DNA of 64,000 bases, from NCBI RefSeq assembly GCF_900496995.4, contig NC_044004.1:80421538-80485537 (forward strand), given 5' to 3'. Below, piece after piece: positions 36,546 to 49,089 of the stretch (position 1 is its first letter; each line of letters begins with the position of its first letter). The stretch is from Aquila chrysaetos chrysaetos (Eukaryota > Chordata > Aves > Accipitriformes > Accipitridae). The position numbers and the translations under genes were made by a program. The notes below the pieces were generated by a model, which saw only the letters and a list, made by a program, of their open reading frames with translations, had not been told where the DNA came from and ran no database searches.

Positions 36546-38520
36546 ATTAGCTGTCTGATGCCCAGGACTCATTTTGATAGTAATGGTTCCCCTTGGTTAT
36601 GGTTTTATTAATCCATAGGAAAACATGCCATTATAGATATTAAAAATTCATTTCCAAAGAATACTGCCAGCTTGAAAAATGGAATTCAGTCTTTTAATTT
36701 ATTAATCTTTTAATAGAACCATTTTAAATAACATGTTCTAGATTTGTTTAAAATATTTATTTCCAGCAAACTTGAAGACAACATCTTTGTATGTGCGTTA
36801 GCACGTATTTGTGCACACAAGTACTGGAATGACTGCTTAAGAAAGCTTTGAAATCTCTGTTATTGAGCATACTTACACAAACTTTAGGAACAGATGAGGT
36901 TACTAAAGATGAACTTCCCAAGCTGATGGCTGAGGTCCTTTCCACCTGTTTCTTCTCAATATCCACCTACTCAGACCTACACAACCAAAAACATGCCTAC
37001 ACATTTCTGCACTTACGTGCAAACTTCTTTAAGTTTTTGAAACTTGATTTTTGAAAATGAATGTTAACAACATGCATCTCCTGATCACCTCTTCTTCCTC
37101 ATCTCCTTGCATCATCCTTGTTATAAAATCCAGTTCCTCCCTTGCTGGCCTGGATTAAGGACTGCCCTGGTACACCTACTAAACGGAATCGAAACCTAGT
37201 ACTGAGAGGCAGGCATCGCTTAGCGGGGGCTGACCAATATACTACTTCTTTGCCCATGTCGACGAAGAGATAACCGTGATTTTCAGTATCACCACACATC
37301 ACTTTTCTTGTAAAAGCAGCAACATCTACAAGGACTTTTTTTTTTTTTTTTCTTGGAATCATAGCTTTAAAAGTGAATAAATAAGAAAGAGAGCCCACAA
37401 CCCAATAATCTACTAGTCTTCTGAAGTGGTAATTCATCACAGTGCCATCTATTTAGAAACATTATAAATCAAATGCCTTCCCTGTACCTATAATGTTGTC
37501 TATAGCAGAGTGGTGTTTCTTAATTTATTAAAAAGAAATTAAGGGAGATAACAATCCAGCAATCTATCAGTTTCAGAACTGCATTCTGTTGGACGTTAAA
37601 CATCAATTAATAAAATAATATAGGTGCAGTTTGTCATTACTATAATAAATTTTGTTAGTGCAATCAATGTTTCCCTTTTATAAGTATCTAAGGATTGTGA
37701 GTTCCCTTCTTCTAGCGATAACGTGCACATTAATGGGGCAAGGAGGTGCACGTCAGAGCAAAATATACTGCTACATTATCACTTAGAATTTATTCTACTT
37801 TCTTTGAAGGCAAATTATATTTATGGTGATTCATTCTGCAGTACAATGCAACTACTGTTTTTTTCCCAGGTTTTCCTGGCCTTGTTAGTATGTGTTCACC
37901 AATTTTCCTACCTCCGCTTTTGCATGCTTACTAAATCATGAGCATAATTATATTGCTGGTGTTTAGTAGGTGTAGAAGTACCCTAATATGCTGGATGTTC
38001 TCCATGGGAAGGTAGTTACAAACTTATATGGGTTATACCCAGGAGTTCCTGATTTGCAGCAAAATATACATAAATACATTTATGCTCATTAATACTCATA
38101 TGAATTGCAAAGACAGAAGAAGTTTCTGAAAATTATTCTCTAAGTGCTTTTAGATCTTGTACTTTCTTTCCTTTAATGGTTTAAGTATGTCGTTTAGGGG
38201 AGCTTTCTTCCAAGGGAGACAAAAGGCAGTTTCTTCAGAAATGCTGTCAGCACAGCAGTCGTCTTGTGTGTCCACACAGCAAGGGTCAAACTGGTCCTTT
38301 CTATGGCATAAAGTTATCTGCCTTCTTGATGTTTCCTTTCTTTAAGATGTGATCTAAGAAAGGTCATTAATTAAAATCCAACAAAATTATGAGGAAAGAT
38401 ACTGCTGATGTTCTCACAGTTTACTCGAAGGTTGGTCCCGCTGGCAAACTCTCCCTATGTTTGGGATGATTAGCACCTGAGACACTGATTTTTTTTTTTA
38501 AGTGATTTTTAACCACTTGG
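36546..38520. other. AT-rich DNA, no gene seen
   Basis: 36,560-36,660 continues the even, TAAT-containing texture of the LINE fragment's flank. A weak MIR-like word (acagatgaggttact) near 36,892 is not enough to call a repeat. A T run of about 16 lies near 37,337-37,352. Confidence 0.45.
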
Positions 38521-38523
38521 AAG

Positions 38524-38576
38524 GTAACTGGAAAATTCCAATGTAAGTTTTCTTAAATTTGGAAGTTTCCAGTTAC
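38524..38576. repeat. Compact 53-nt hairpin (inverted repeat)
   Basis: The left arm gtaactggaaaattccaatg plus taag (38,524-38,547) pairs with the right arm at 38,552-38,576. There are 11 perfect pairs (gtaactggaaa with tttccagttac), one A-G mismatch, 6 pairs (ttccaa with ttggaa), a small internal loop, 4 more pairs and a TTTT loop. Stem length is near that of a short microRNA precursor, although the loop is tight and the outer stem does not clearly extend. It could equally be a palindromic transposon remnant. Confidence 0.7.
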
Positions 38577-41500
38577 ACTGCTGTGATTCAAGCAAATTTC
38601 AAGTACATGAATCTTCTTCAACAAATCTCACACTCTCACTTACCTTCCCATGTTCTAAACTTTTGCAATATATGGTGCTGAGACACTTTTAACACATTTT
38701 ACCCTGGAATTCAGGTAAGTTTGGATTTTTTCCAGGTGTAGCTGAGAAAACAGCAAACACCTACCTTGAAAATGCAGTGAATTAAAACAGCTCCTGATAT
38801 TTAAAAAAAAAAAAAAGAGACTGACAGTTATGTCCTGAAGACCTCGTTAAGGCTGCTTAATAATTTGCCTGGTTTTCAAAAAAGGCAAAGTGCTTGACAG
38901 CTAGTGAGGAATGACATTTAACAAAACAGTGATGGAAAGCAGTAGAGAACCGGAGAGTTTCTGAAACGCAAATGGTGATTGCTTCTAACTACATGCTTGG
39001 AGCAACTGGAGAGAGTCACTTTTTTCATGTCACTTTTCTAAAATATGACATTGATTTAAAAATTTAGATACAAAACTGAGTGACAGAATTTTCTTATTAC
39101 AAACTTTAAGATGCTTTATTGCTTTTTGATTAAAGGCAATACTAAGCTGCTTTTGTTCCAAAATGCCAGGTCTACCAAGAGAGCAGTAGCAGCCTCATTT
39201 TCTTTAAGTTCAGCAACTTTGCTGAAGAGGCGAGGCGGCCTTGTGCACAATGCACAAAGATGGGCTAAAAAAGAGGGAAAGTAGCCCCCAACTTCCCCAA
39301 TAAGTCTTTGTAGACACAAAATCTGGAAGATTAGAAAATATTTTTTAACAGTAATGGCCTTGATCTTCCCTCAGAAGAAAATGCACATAGTTTTGCTGTG
39401 TTTGGAAGCATAAGAGTGTGTCTAGCTGTAAGGTTTTGGCGGGGGGAGGTTGGAGGTTTTTTTTGTTTTTAAATAAAGAAGTGCCATTTAAATAATGGAA
39501 AGTATGAGGCATCGCTGTGTACTTTTCTGTGTGTGCCAGCTGGTATCTGTTTCTGGGAGGAGAGTGGGAAAGATGTTTCTTTAGTCTAGCATTGCATGCA
39601 GTGTTATAAACTGGGAGAAATACAGGCTCATTATAGCAATGAATGAAAGCAGACATTTACTGTACCTGTGAATGGTGGGTGTTCTCTCACTAACAGAAAC
39701 AAGTGGCAATTTTTTTCACAGTTGCCTCATCTTCTTTTTTGAAAGTGCTTTCTTGGGAAATTAAAAGTGAAAAGCAGTCCAGATTGATGCATCTTTGGCA
39801 TTTACAATAGAAAAGACACCGAGTGGGACAAATCCTGTACATCATCCTTGGTGAATTATTCCTCTGCAGCTTGGCCGTGCATACAAAAATGGTAAGGTGT
39901 GTCCTGCTGTATGAGCATCCACTTCTTGCACTATTTTCTTCTCCTAACGAGTCAGCAGGCATATGGGTTCATCGTGTACGCAGGGCCCCAGAGGTGGCTT
40001 CTGTTAGAAGAAGTGGCTGGCTGGCCCCCTTACAATTTATTTGGTTTTCACTTAAAATAGACAAAACCAGTAATTCTTTCCTCGTGGCCTGATGGTCTTT
40101 CACATTCCAACAGTATTTGTTTTCTCCTCTTTGTTTCTAGCAGGTAAAAAGTATTAAGAGGCATCCAGATAGTTTACTGACAGAATTTCCTATGTGATGA
40201 ATTCCTACGTATTTGCTGTAGGGATTGAGTTTTGCTTATGGGAAAGGCAGAAGCACTCTAAAATTACAAAAAAAAAAAAAGGAAAGCCGAGGTCTCTTGA
40301 GTGTCACCAGAGATACTGTCTTTCCCACTTGGGTGGTGGGACCACAGCAGTTGAATGTGGTACTGGTTGGTGAGGATAGATAAAGATCCCTGCTTTGAAG
40401 GTCTGCAAGGAATCCTGCAGGTTTTGGTGGCACTGCCTGCAGGCTGAGGCAGAAATTAAAAAAAAAAAAAAAAAAGGCTTTGAAGAGACCTGACAGTCAA
40501 TGCTAGAAGAAATAGCTGTTACTAGTTTGCTCACATTTTCTGGAAGAGGATTTGAATCCAGGCTATATAAGCTGGAAAAGTAGGGGGAGCGGAAATTGTG
40601 GATAAAAGTGAGAAATGAAGGGATTTATGAGAAGGACAAACACTGTCAAATATTTTTATTTTTTGTTTGTTTTGTTAAAGAGGAAGAACTGATTGGCTTT
40701 TGGAGAGAAAACGTGAACCACTAACCCAGAGGATGCTTTATGGCGGGCTAGCTGAAGTACACAACAAAAATAATTTTTAAAAAAAGGCTTGTATTTGTCA
40801 AACACATGATGATTTTGATACTGTGCTCCTGATTTAAAGACACAAAAGAAACTAAAAGAGGTAGAGTACTAAGACCGCTGATTCTAGTTCACATGCAGCC
40901 TGATGCCCTGCAGTCAGTGACCTATAGATGAAAAATACTGCTGTGATGTACGCAGAACCTTCATATGGAAATAATGAAGATCAGGCAATACTTCTGATGC
41001 TTGCAATAACTTGTAGGAGTTGTCCACAGACACTTTTTCTTGTTCTTTGCATGTAATTATTCCAGTGTATTTAGCATGTCTTGCACTAAGTGTGGCATAG
41101 TAATTGAATTCCCCCTGCAACTGCATGTGGATAATTCAGGGGCAGGAACATGCATTTCACCAGACAATTTAACTATTGTCCACTGAGTTTTCTATAATAT
41201 TTGATTTGCTCTCTTTTCTAGTGGTCACTTTTTATCATTTTCATTGTAATGCTCAAGCAGTATTATAAAGATAATAGTGTACCAGTGACACAAAAAAGTT
41301 CAAAAGAAATTGAGATGAACTTACAACGACGACTGTATGATACACTCCCTGGTTATTTTATTATTGTGAATTTCTTATTATAGTGGAATGCTAGTTAGCC
41401 GTATTGGCTTGCTATTACCACAGTGATTTGATGAGATAAATTGCAAAGTGAACGGATACTCCAAGAGCCACTCCTCGTAGTAAACTTTGCATTAAGAAGA

Positions 41501-44079
41501 CTTCCCAGATTTTAAGAATCTCTTGAAGCTTATGTATTATGCTAAAGTTAGCAGTACAGTAAGAGCTGTAATAGGAGCTAAAATCTTAACAAGTAAAATA
41601 TCTGTAGCTAAATTCACATCTAATACATTTCTTTCATAAACTACACATACAATATGAATTTAGATCAACATCTTTCAACTTCCATATCTGCAGAGAAGGC
41701 AGAGAAGGTGGTTATCATCTGTGTGGTTTATCCGAGAAGGATGCAATACTCCTTATCAACTTTTCTCCTCCTAACTCTCATTGTTCATTCTTCATTTAAG
41801 AATCAATAATTAAGTGTAAAATTTGTTCTAATCTTCAGATCTTTTCGATGCATTCAAGTTCATTTTTGCAGGCATGATTAGGGCTATAGTTCTAAAAACT
41901 CTTTGCCTCCATGAACACCCTCTCTTCCCTTGTCTTCATATTAAACTTTTAATTCTAAAGTGAATCAATTTTGAAATACTGAAGCAAGGGCTGTGGGGGA
42001 AAGTATATTTGTGAAGCCAAAGATTTCTTGGGCAATATTTTTCTGTAAATCAACATAAAATCAAAATACTTGGTCTGGACACATCAAATCTGCTATTCTG
42101 GGTGAAGATGTGATGCTTTTGATATGTTTAGGATCTATCTTCTTCTGCACTTCCAAGAGATTTATTTATTTATTACGATGTTACAGTTACTGAAGAACTC
42201 TCTGGGATTTTTCATGTCTGACCCTAAGTGCAGCAATACCTTAATGCCATGTGCATCCGATAAAGTGCTCTAACAAAGTCCCTTTTCACTCTCTTTATTC
42301 ACCATTTAAAAGCCTCTCCTGAGCCTCCAGACTCCCTCAGCCATCCTGGCCCTGGGCAGCTCCAGAAGGTTGCAGCAGCCATGCAGAAACAAGTCATTGA
42401 CCGCGTTCGTCTGCTTCTGCTCAACGCCGTTGTGCTGGTGCAACGCCGGTCGAGGGGCTGAGCTGTTGACCTCTCGTCAGGCAGAAGGAAGCTCTGGGGC
42501 CTCCTCCTCCCTTCCCAGCCTCTCAGCAGATCCAGAGGAGTCCTGGACAGGGGATATATAGCGAGTTGCACCATGGAAATCGAAGTGGAAATTTCATGTA
42601 CGGTTCTGAGGCACTCATCAACATGATGGTAAATGAAAAATTAATAATAATCTCTAAAGCACAAAACCACATGAAACGTAAGTTAAGGTGACCAGCATTT
42701 TCTTGAGAAGATGGACTAATTTCTCATTCCTTTTGCTAACCGTTGGTGCAGCAAGTTTTTCTTTGGCATCTGGTCAAAGATCATCACTTAATCCAGCTTC
42801 ATTTATTCATTTCACATAATTATGATTGTGGATTATGATGACTTCAGAGTTCAAAGCCACTTATGTTCGCTACGATTTGTCTACAAGGTTACTGAGGGGT
42901 ATATTTTCAAAGATTGAGCTTTTCCAACAGGGTCACTGAGTGGTGTCAAGCTGCATTTAGCAAGAGTAATTTTTTTTGCAAATACTGGGTGATCGCTGGT
43001 CACCACACAGTACTGGCAAAAAAGGAAGAACCAGAGAAGCTGGAAGAACAGGAGCAGTTAAAATCGCCAGTCAGCGATACCCTCCAAAGCCTGACATGGC
43101 ACCGGGCTGGCCGTGGAGGGGTACTGAGATGTGTACAGCCTTGGGCTGAGAGTTTCGGAGAGCAAACTGGGACACAGCAATGCGGACCGGCTGTAGCCGC
43201 AAACCCTTCCCGAGTACCTTACGCAATGAGTGATCTATGGCTGAGCGTCTAATAGCGCACCGTAAGAGCTGTGGAAAATGCATTATGTGTATTTCATTAA
43301 AAACATTGGTTTGATTTACTCTTTAGAGAAAAGTACAAGAAACAGCGCTCTATCTTCTCTGAATCCAGTGCAAAATATTCATTGGCCTCATTGTGAGCAG
43401 CATCAAGCCTTTTTCTTCAAATATTGAATCACGCCACGAAAACGTAGAGAAACTCTATAGCTGATATATTTTGTGAAGAAAGACGTTCCAATTTCTGGAC
43501 TAAGCACCTAAGCCTTCTTCTGCAAGAAGCTGAGTGATGCTCCCTGTCAGGAGCACACCCCAGCTAAGCACTCTCAGTGCTGGTAAGAGCCCCGAGTCTC
43601 TTCCGATGTCAGTAACTTGTGTAATGCATTGCCTCATGCTGCTGCTTTGACTAAGTAATGCATTATGTATATCTTGAGGTATGGTGGTTAGTGTAATATT
43701 TATGCATATAGGTATCTGTGAGAGTCACCTTGAGCACGGCACAGCCTGCAAAGAGCAGATAAACAGCATTAGTGCCTGCAGTGAGTGTGGCACACTTACA
43801 GGTACTTTACTGCAATCCAGCATCTAGACTTTACGTAAAAAAGATATAAATGATGTAAGTTCACTCATCGATTGGTTTCCTAATGATTCCTCTAGTGAGG
43901 AGAAAGAAGCGTAATGTGGGATCTCATCTAAAATACATGCTTTTAGACTTCAGCAGCAATGAGTATTTTAGAGACATGAACATGATCATTTAAACCACTT
44001 GAACTCTCCTCACCTGCTTGAAGGAAGCAGGAATAGTGAGAAAATAGCAGACAAATCTGGTGCTGATAAATGATGCTCC
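38577..44079. other. No gene seen; A tracts
   Basis: An A13 run at 40,268-40,280 and an A18 run at 40,458-40,475 are about 190 bp apart, with no recognised body between them. GC-richer pieces lie at 42,300-42,560 and 43,020-43,260, with open frames on both strands and no known domain. A perfect CAG|GTAAGT donor-like word near 38,712-38,719 has no convincing exon in front. Confidence 0.45.
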
Positions 44080-44790
44080 CATATAACGAGCGCTGCGTAC
44101 AGTTCTGGTCTTCCAGCTTTACCATTTTGAGGAAAGAAGGTATAGACAGGTGTGACAAGGATAGCCAAAAGTGCGCTAAACTTCTATGTAAGCAAAGATT
44201 AAATAGGCTAGGACTTTTGAACGCTGCTAAAAGGGACGAATGGGAGGTATGTGTAGGAGTCGGGGGGGGGCAGAGGGGCTGTCGTGGACTTCTACAGTTC
44301 TGCAAGTGCCGTGGAAATTTAACAAGGCCTACTTTTTCTCTGGCTTTCATTACATGAACCTAGGGGGTATCAAATGAAATGATCAAACGGATCTTTCAAA
44401 ACAAGCCAAAATGTGCAATACCTATATTCACGTGTAACCTGTGGGTAAATTCCTTGCTACAGGACCTTGTGGATGCCAAAACTCTATATGGTTAAAAACT
44501 GATTGAAGAAACTTAGAGAAGAAAGGGATACAGCATCTTTATTAAAAAAAAACGAAACAAACCAACCAACCCCAACCAATCCAGAAGGCACCGAGTCCAC
44601 CTCAAGCTTAGGATGTCCCTGATTTGCAGATTGCCGCAGGATGGGGCAATATTGGGAAAGTGTCGCGCAGCAGCCTTCGTGACTTCCTCCGTGAACAGGT
44701 ATTACCCGCCACAGCCGGGGCAGGGCGCGGGGATCTCCTGGCCTTCGTCTGGCCCTGCGCTATCATTCATGTGGTCCTACGTTATTACAC
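44080..44790 (+). repeat. 3' end of an old CR1/L3-type LINE
   Basis: Landmarks appear in the consensus order for the LINE 3' untranslated region: 'gcgtacagttctggtcttcc' (44,095-44,114), 'gacaaggatagcc', 'caaagattaaataggctagg', then 'attccttgctacaggacctt' (family: attccttgccacaggatgtt), 'gtggatgccaaaactctata' and 'ggttaaaaactgattgaaga'. The terminal block is 'aggatgtccctgatttgcag' and 'attgccgcaggatgggg', later 'gtggtcctacgttatta' where the family has the '..tatggccattcttatg' end. About 700 bp are preserved, including a GC-rich terminal part. The family name is approximate. Confidence 0.75.
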
Positions 44791-45799
44791 GTAGCCCTAG
44801 AGCTGAGGGTTGGCGGCCACCAAATTGGCTTGCCGTAGGGGTCGAACTCTTTCAGTAGCTGAGTAGCAGAAGGACACAGCCACAGACCGGGCCGTCGCTG
44901 TTGCCATCCCTTGGAGCAGTGACCGTCTGGTCTTGATGAGAGCCAGAGCTCGATGTGACAAAATGTGGGCAGGGACAGGCACGGCTTGGTCACTCACCGG
45001 GTTGTTTAATTCCAGGAATCTTCTTAAAAACGTAGGCTGAGCGTTGGTAGGATGCAGGGATGCTCTTGCTGCGGGGTCGGCCATGGCAGTAAGTGTTCAA
45101 GCCCTTCCAAAACGCACCTCTGGCAACAAAGCACACCCAGGCGCTGAAGAGCATGGCAGTGTATCGATCTGGAGCTGAAATGCCTCCACCGCTCCTTCAG
45201 CTCCTGGGGCTTTTCGTAAAGTCTTCCGCCCAGATAATGAAGAGGTCCAACCCTCCTGAGCTTATAAAACCTGATGATTTCATAGTATGAATCAAATCCA
45301 GCTTGAGGCTCACCCTTGCTATTCCAACTTCATTATTGCTATATATTTTGGTGCGTGTGTAAACCGTCTAATTTTCAGCTACATTATTCTCAGGGTAGAA
45401 TCAATACTGGCTTGATCCTGTTTAGCAGAACAAGGGTTAGCACTTCTGATGAGGATGAAGCAGAGGCTTGCCCTTTTATTTTGAAGAAGGAAAACAAGGC
45501 AATTTTTGCCTTTAAAAGCGTGAGTTTTCTTGTGTTTATAGCTTTTTTTCCTTTTTCTTTTTAACATAAAGCAGTATTGCTTGCTGGTCCACAGCACAGA
45601 AAACAGAAGAGGCTCTCTGGATAAAAGCTGCGTGGTTACCTGCTGCCTTCGACCTTGTTCTGCAGTGTATTGTCTGTGCAAATGCTCTACCACGGCACCT
45701 TCACAAACTGCTGATGGGAGGAATCCTTTTGTCTCATCTATGGTTTGTAAACCCTTCACTCCCGCTGACAAGCCAGACTTCATGAAAGTCATCCCACTC
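44791..45799. other. No gene seen
   Basis: GC-richer DNA directly after the LINE, then AT-rich DNA. The 146-codon minus-strand frame at 45,379-45,819 and the overlapping plus-strand frames have no recognisable domain. Confidence 0.45.
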
Positions 45800-46520
45800 A
45801 GATCAACAGATTGACTCATGTAATTAATGACGCAAGACAGGAACAGGCGAATTCAGATATTGGCCCAAAATAATTATTGCCATCTAACCACTTGTTAAAT
45901 CTGTAATTTTTGAATTTCATTTAGTTCTTTTCTTACTGCCATTATTAGCCTAGCAACCATCATGCTGCAACAATTTTCCCTTAGCTTTGCTGTATGTGCT
46001 ACAATCCCTTGCAGTCGGATGGGGCTGCATTAGGCACTGACATTTAGATCACATAATTTTTACTAACAAGGACTAGAGATAGTTCAGTGGCTGTCTGCAC
46101 CACACTAGTGGTGCATATTTCATCATCTTTTCCGCTCTTTCCTGAGCCACCACAGTGCCATTATTAGTGCGGACAAATAAAGAGGCAGGGGTATAATTGT
46201 CGGTGATGGTGGGCAAGAAAAGGCTGCTTTTCTTGCTCTCGGGAGAGAGCATTTTCCAGACAGAAATACGAATTCTCGCCTGTTCCCCGGGAGCTAATGA
46301 AGGCTGGACACGCAGACACGATGGCCACGTTTTGTGACTTAGGCCTGCAGGAATATACACCGCTCTTGGCATGATTATCGTTTAACAGGGTATTGTTAAA
46401 GATTCAGTGAGCTAAGAGGGGGCCATTAAAAGCCACTAATAATTGGGCTTCCCGAACCCGCGCACCGTTACACCGGCTTAATGGTGGTGAGACTCCAGCG
46501 AATAGCTGCAACAGCATTGG
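45800..46520. promoter_or_regulatory. Candidate cluster of conserved non-coding elements
   Basis: About 700 bp free of recognisable repeats, with repeated homeodomain-like words: GTAATTAATGAC, AAAATAATTATTGCC, GCCATTATTAG occurring twice (near 45,939 and 46,157, the second extended as TGCCATTATTAGTG), GATTATCG and CACTAATAATTGGGC. CpGs are retained in several places (gcggac, cgaattctcgcc, acccgcgcaccg). The doubling of the CCATTATTAG word is directly visible; enhancer function is inference. Confidence 0.3.
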
Positions 46521-48009
46521 CATCAAACAGGTAACAGTGCTGAACTGGGCTGCAGAGACAAAATCTTAATAGGATGGGGACATAAGTGAGCCTTTTTTTT
46601 TCCACCCTGGAACACCATGCTGCTTCTTCCCTTCTCTTCGCATCTGCTTTCCTATTTTTCTCTCTGTTTTCAGGTTTGCGTTTGGTAGCGTATGCCTGTT
46701 TCTGCAGCAGGCGTACTGCATCCTTCTCTGGATTCTTGCTCTTTGCCATCCCAACATCTCTACCACTTCCCAGCCCGGTTGGTGCATGGGGGGAGAGGGG
46801 AGAGCAGTGGGGTTATTTGGCAACCCCGGGGACCCAAAATGAGCCACTGTGAAATGGGCTGCTCCTACCAGCGCGGGGACTGACATCCTCAGCGTACTCC
46901 CAGTGCACCAGCAGTGTAGTTTGCCTGGAAAATCTGTCAGGCAAAATTTGTTAGGTTTTTCGCAGCTCTGATTTCTCTATCCCCGAGAGTGTCTTTGCTA
47001 AGAGAAAGCATTGATTTTTGCCATCCAGCACACACACGTATGAATATGATTCATTCCACCCCATTCCTCAGAATAACTTTTGTGAGTTGTTATTCCTGCT
47101 AAAATGAGCCTTTTCACAGTTCTGTATTTCCACCAAGCACACACACAGTAATAATTACCAGAAGTGAAATAAACTTTCCGTGGCTTGAGAAGAAATTTTA
47201 TATTGGTGTAGGCGACTCTTTCTGAAGAAATAATGCTTGGCTTTGTATTACAGTAATTTATATGTAAACTTAGCACCATATTTATTTGGTGTAAATACAG
47301 GGTCAACAGAAACAAGCATAAACAGTTTGAACCAAAGGTCCACCTCATACCATTATACTATACTAAAGTAAAAAGTATCTATTAAAGACCAGATTCCACC
47401 ACACTAACTAAAAATTTCAAAATCTGGCTAAAAAAATAAGGGCTTATTCAATGGTAAAACCACAATGTTTGTTTCCATTAGGATTTTCCCAAGTGCCTAC
47501 TCATTCAACTTTGGTTAAGAGATTAAAGCAAGTGCAACATTTTGGTAAACATTTTTAACGTGAACATATTTTATACGTTAAATTGGTGAACACAAATGTA
47601 TACTAAATAAGTAGGGATTCTACAGAGCAAAACAAAAATTAGCCCAGCAAGACTTAGTAAGGAAATACTTGTGTATTTTTCTGGAAAAAAAGGTAAGTAG
47701 AGTTAAAAGTTGCATAGTTTGCACCTATCCAGACCTATGGCAGGATTATGAGATGGCACCATGTACATGCTCTTCTCCTGTTTTCCCTCATTTTCACTCC
47801 TCCACATTGAAGAAACTGCAGAATCGCATGGAATGCGAAGTGGCTGGACCTCGACAGGAGACCTAGCTTGTTTTCCAAGGCTGGATTAACAGGTACTGTG
47901 TCAACTATAACAGTTGTTTTTCAAACTTGTGTTTAAAGTCTTTTGGTGAGAAGACTGTGAAGCTTCTTTATTTAGATCTCCCTATCCTTACAATAAGGAT
48001 GTTTTCTCT
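46521..48009. other. No gene seen
   Basis: Short overlapping frames on both strands at 46,468-46,886 with no known domain. 47,350-47,700 is AT-rich. Confidence 0.45.
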
Positions 48010-48480
48010 AATGTGTAACCTCAATCCCTAGTGCTGCAGTTTGTCTTCTCTCTACAGATAATTAAAAATTTACTATTGCTGCCGCCTTTGCAGCAATCCT
48101 TTATGTATCTTAAGATTTTTACTGTTTTTCTGTAGGCTGCCAAACCCTGAGTACAGAGGCATCCTTGTAGACTATATTTGCAAGGTGTTTGCTCATTCTT
48201 CCTTGGGCTTTCTCCATTCAGCCACACCTTTCCTTGAAGAAGGATGCCTCAAAACAGAGAGGACTTCCTTCCAGTTGATGCTGGAAGTGCTGAGTATGGT
48301 AGAAGGATTATTCACAACATATTACAAGCCACGTTGCAGACTAACTTGACTAGCATTTGCCTTTGCAAGAGTAAAACATACGCATCTTGATTAAGTGTTT
48401 TTCTGAAGACCTGCTATCTACCTACTTGATAGCTACCCTACATTTATGCACTTGACCTCTGCTGCCTAGATTTACAACTG
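48010..48480 (-). repeat. Decayed CR1/L3-like LINE 3' region
   Basis: On the plus strand the block from about 48,240 to 48,400 follows, in order, the reverse complement of a LINE 3' region. 'ggatgcctcaaaacagagag' stands where the family has 'tggtgcccaaaactggacac', followed by 'ccagttgatgctgg', 'gtgctgagtatggtagaagg', 'attattcacaac' and 'gcatttgcctttgcaagagt' (family: gtttgccttttttgcaacag). Divergence is high; the boundaries are guesses. Confidence 0.45.
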
Positions 48481-49089
48481 AGTGTTATATGCGTAGATTC
48501 ATAGACAATATTTTCCATATCATTTCTTCAATATGTGAAACTGCTTTTGGATAGGTCAACAGGATCATTTGACGCACAGTCTTGAGGTTTATGTGATTGA
48601 TGTATAGTACCTGAACGCATCTTTTCTCCCTTTGCTCTTTTCAGCCGTTTCACACTTCGTTCAATTTTCAGAAAGACAACTAGCCACAGCTCAAAAATTT
48701 CACCAGCTGGTTTTTCAAGGTTCGTCAGGTTTATCAACCAATACTTTCCAACAACCTGCTAGTCAGTTGATTTCAAATAATCAGAACTATCTAAGTACTC
48801 TTTGATCTGTTTCTTCTTTATTTGAGATCTTGTCTTGGAGATCTTTCCTCTTTCTCATTGTGTTAACAACCTGATCTCAACTGACATTCTGATACAAAAA
48901 ACATTCAACGAGTTGACGATCTGATGATAATTTGTTGCCAGCTTTCCTTTCATGTTGAGTAGTGAATTTTGGATTTATTTTCATTATAGATTATTTAATT
49001 TTTTTTTTTTCTTGTAATTGCTTATAATTTGTCCCTTTGGCTCTTTGGCTACATCTTAATGAAGTGGGCTGCTTTCTGTTACTTATATA

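Noticed and set aside
36885..36940. MIR-like word (acagatgaggttact) on the minus strand
   Set aside because: The match does not continue into the next MIR block.
45379..45819. 146-codon minus-strand frame
   Set aside because: No domain, low-complexity Lys-rich stretch, overlaps frames on the other strand.
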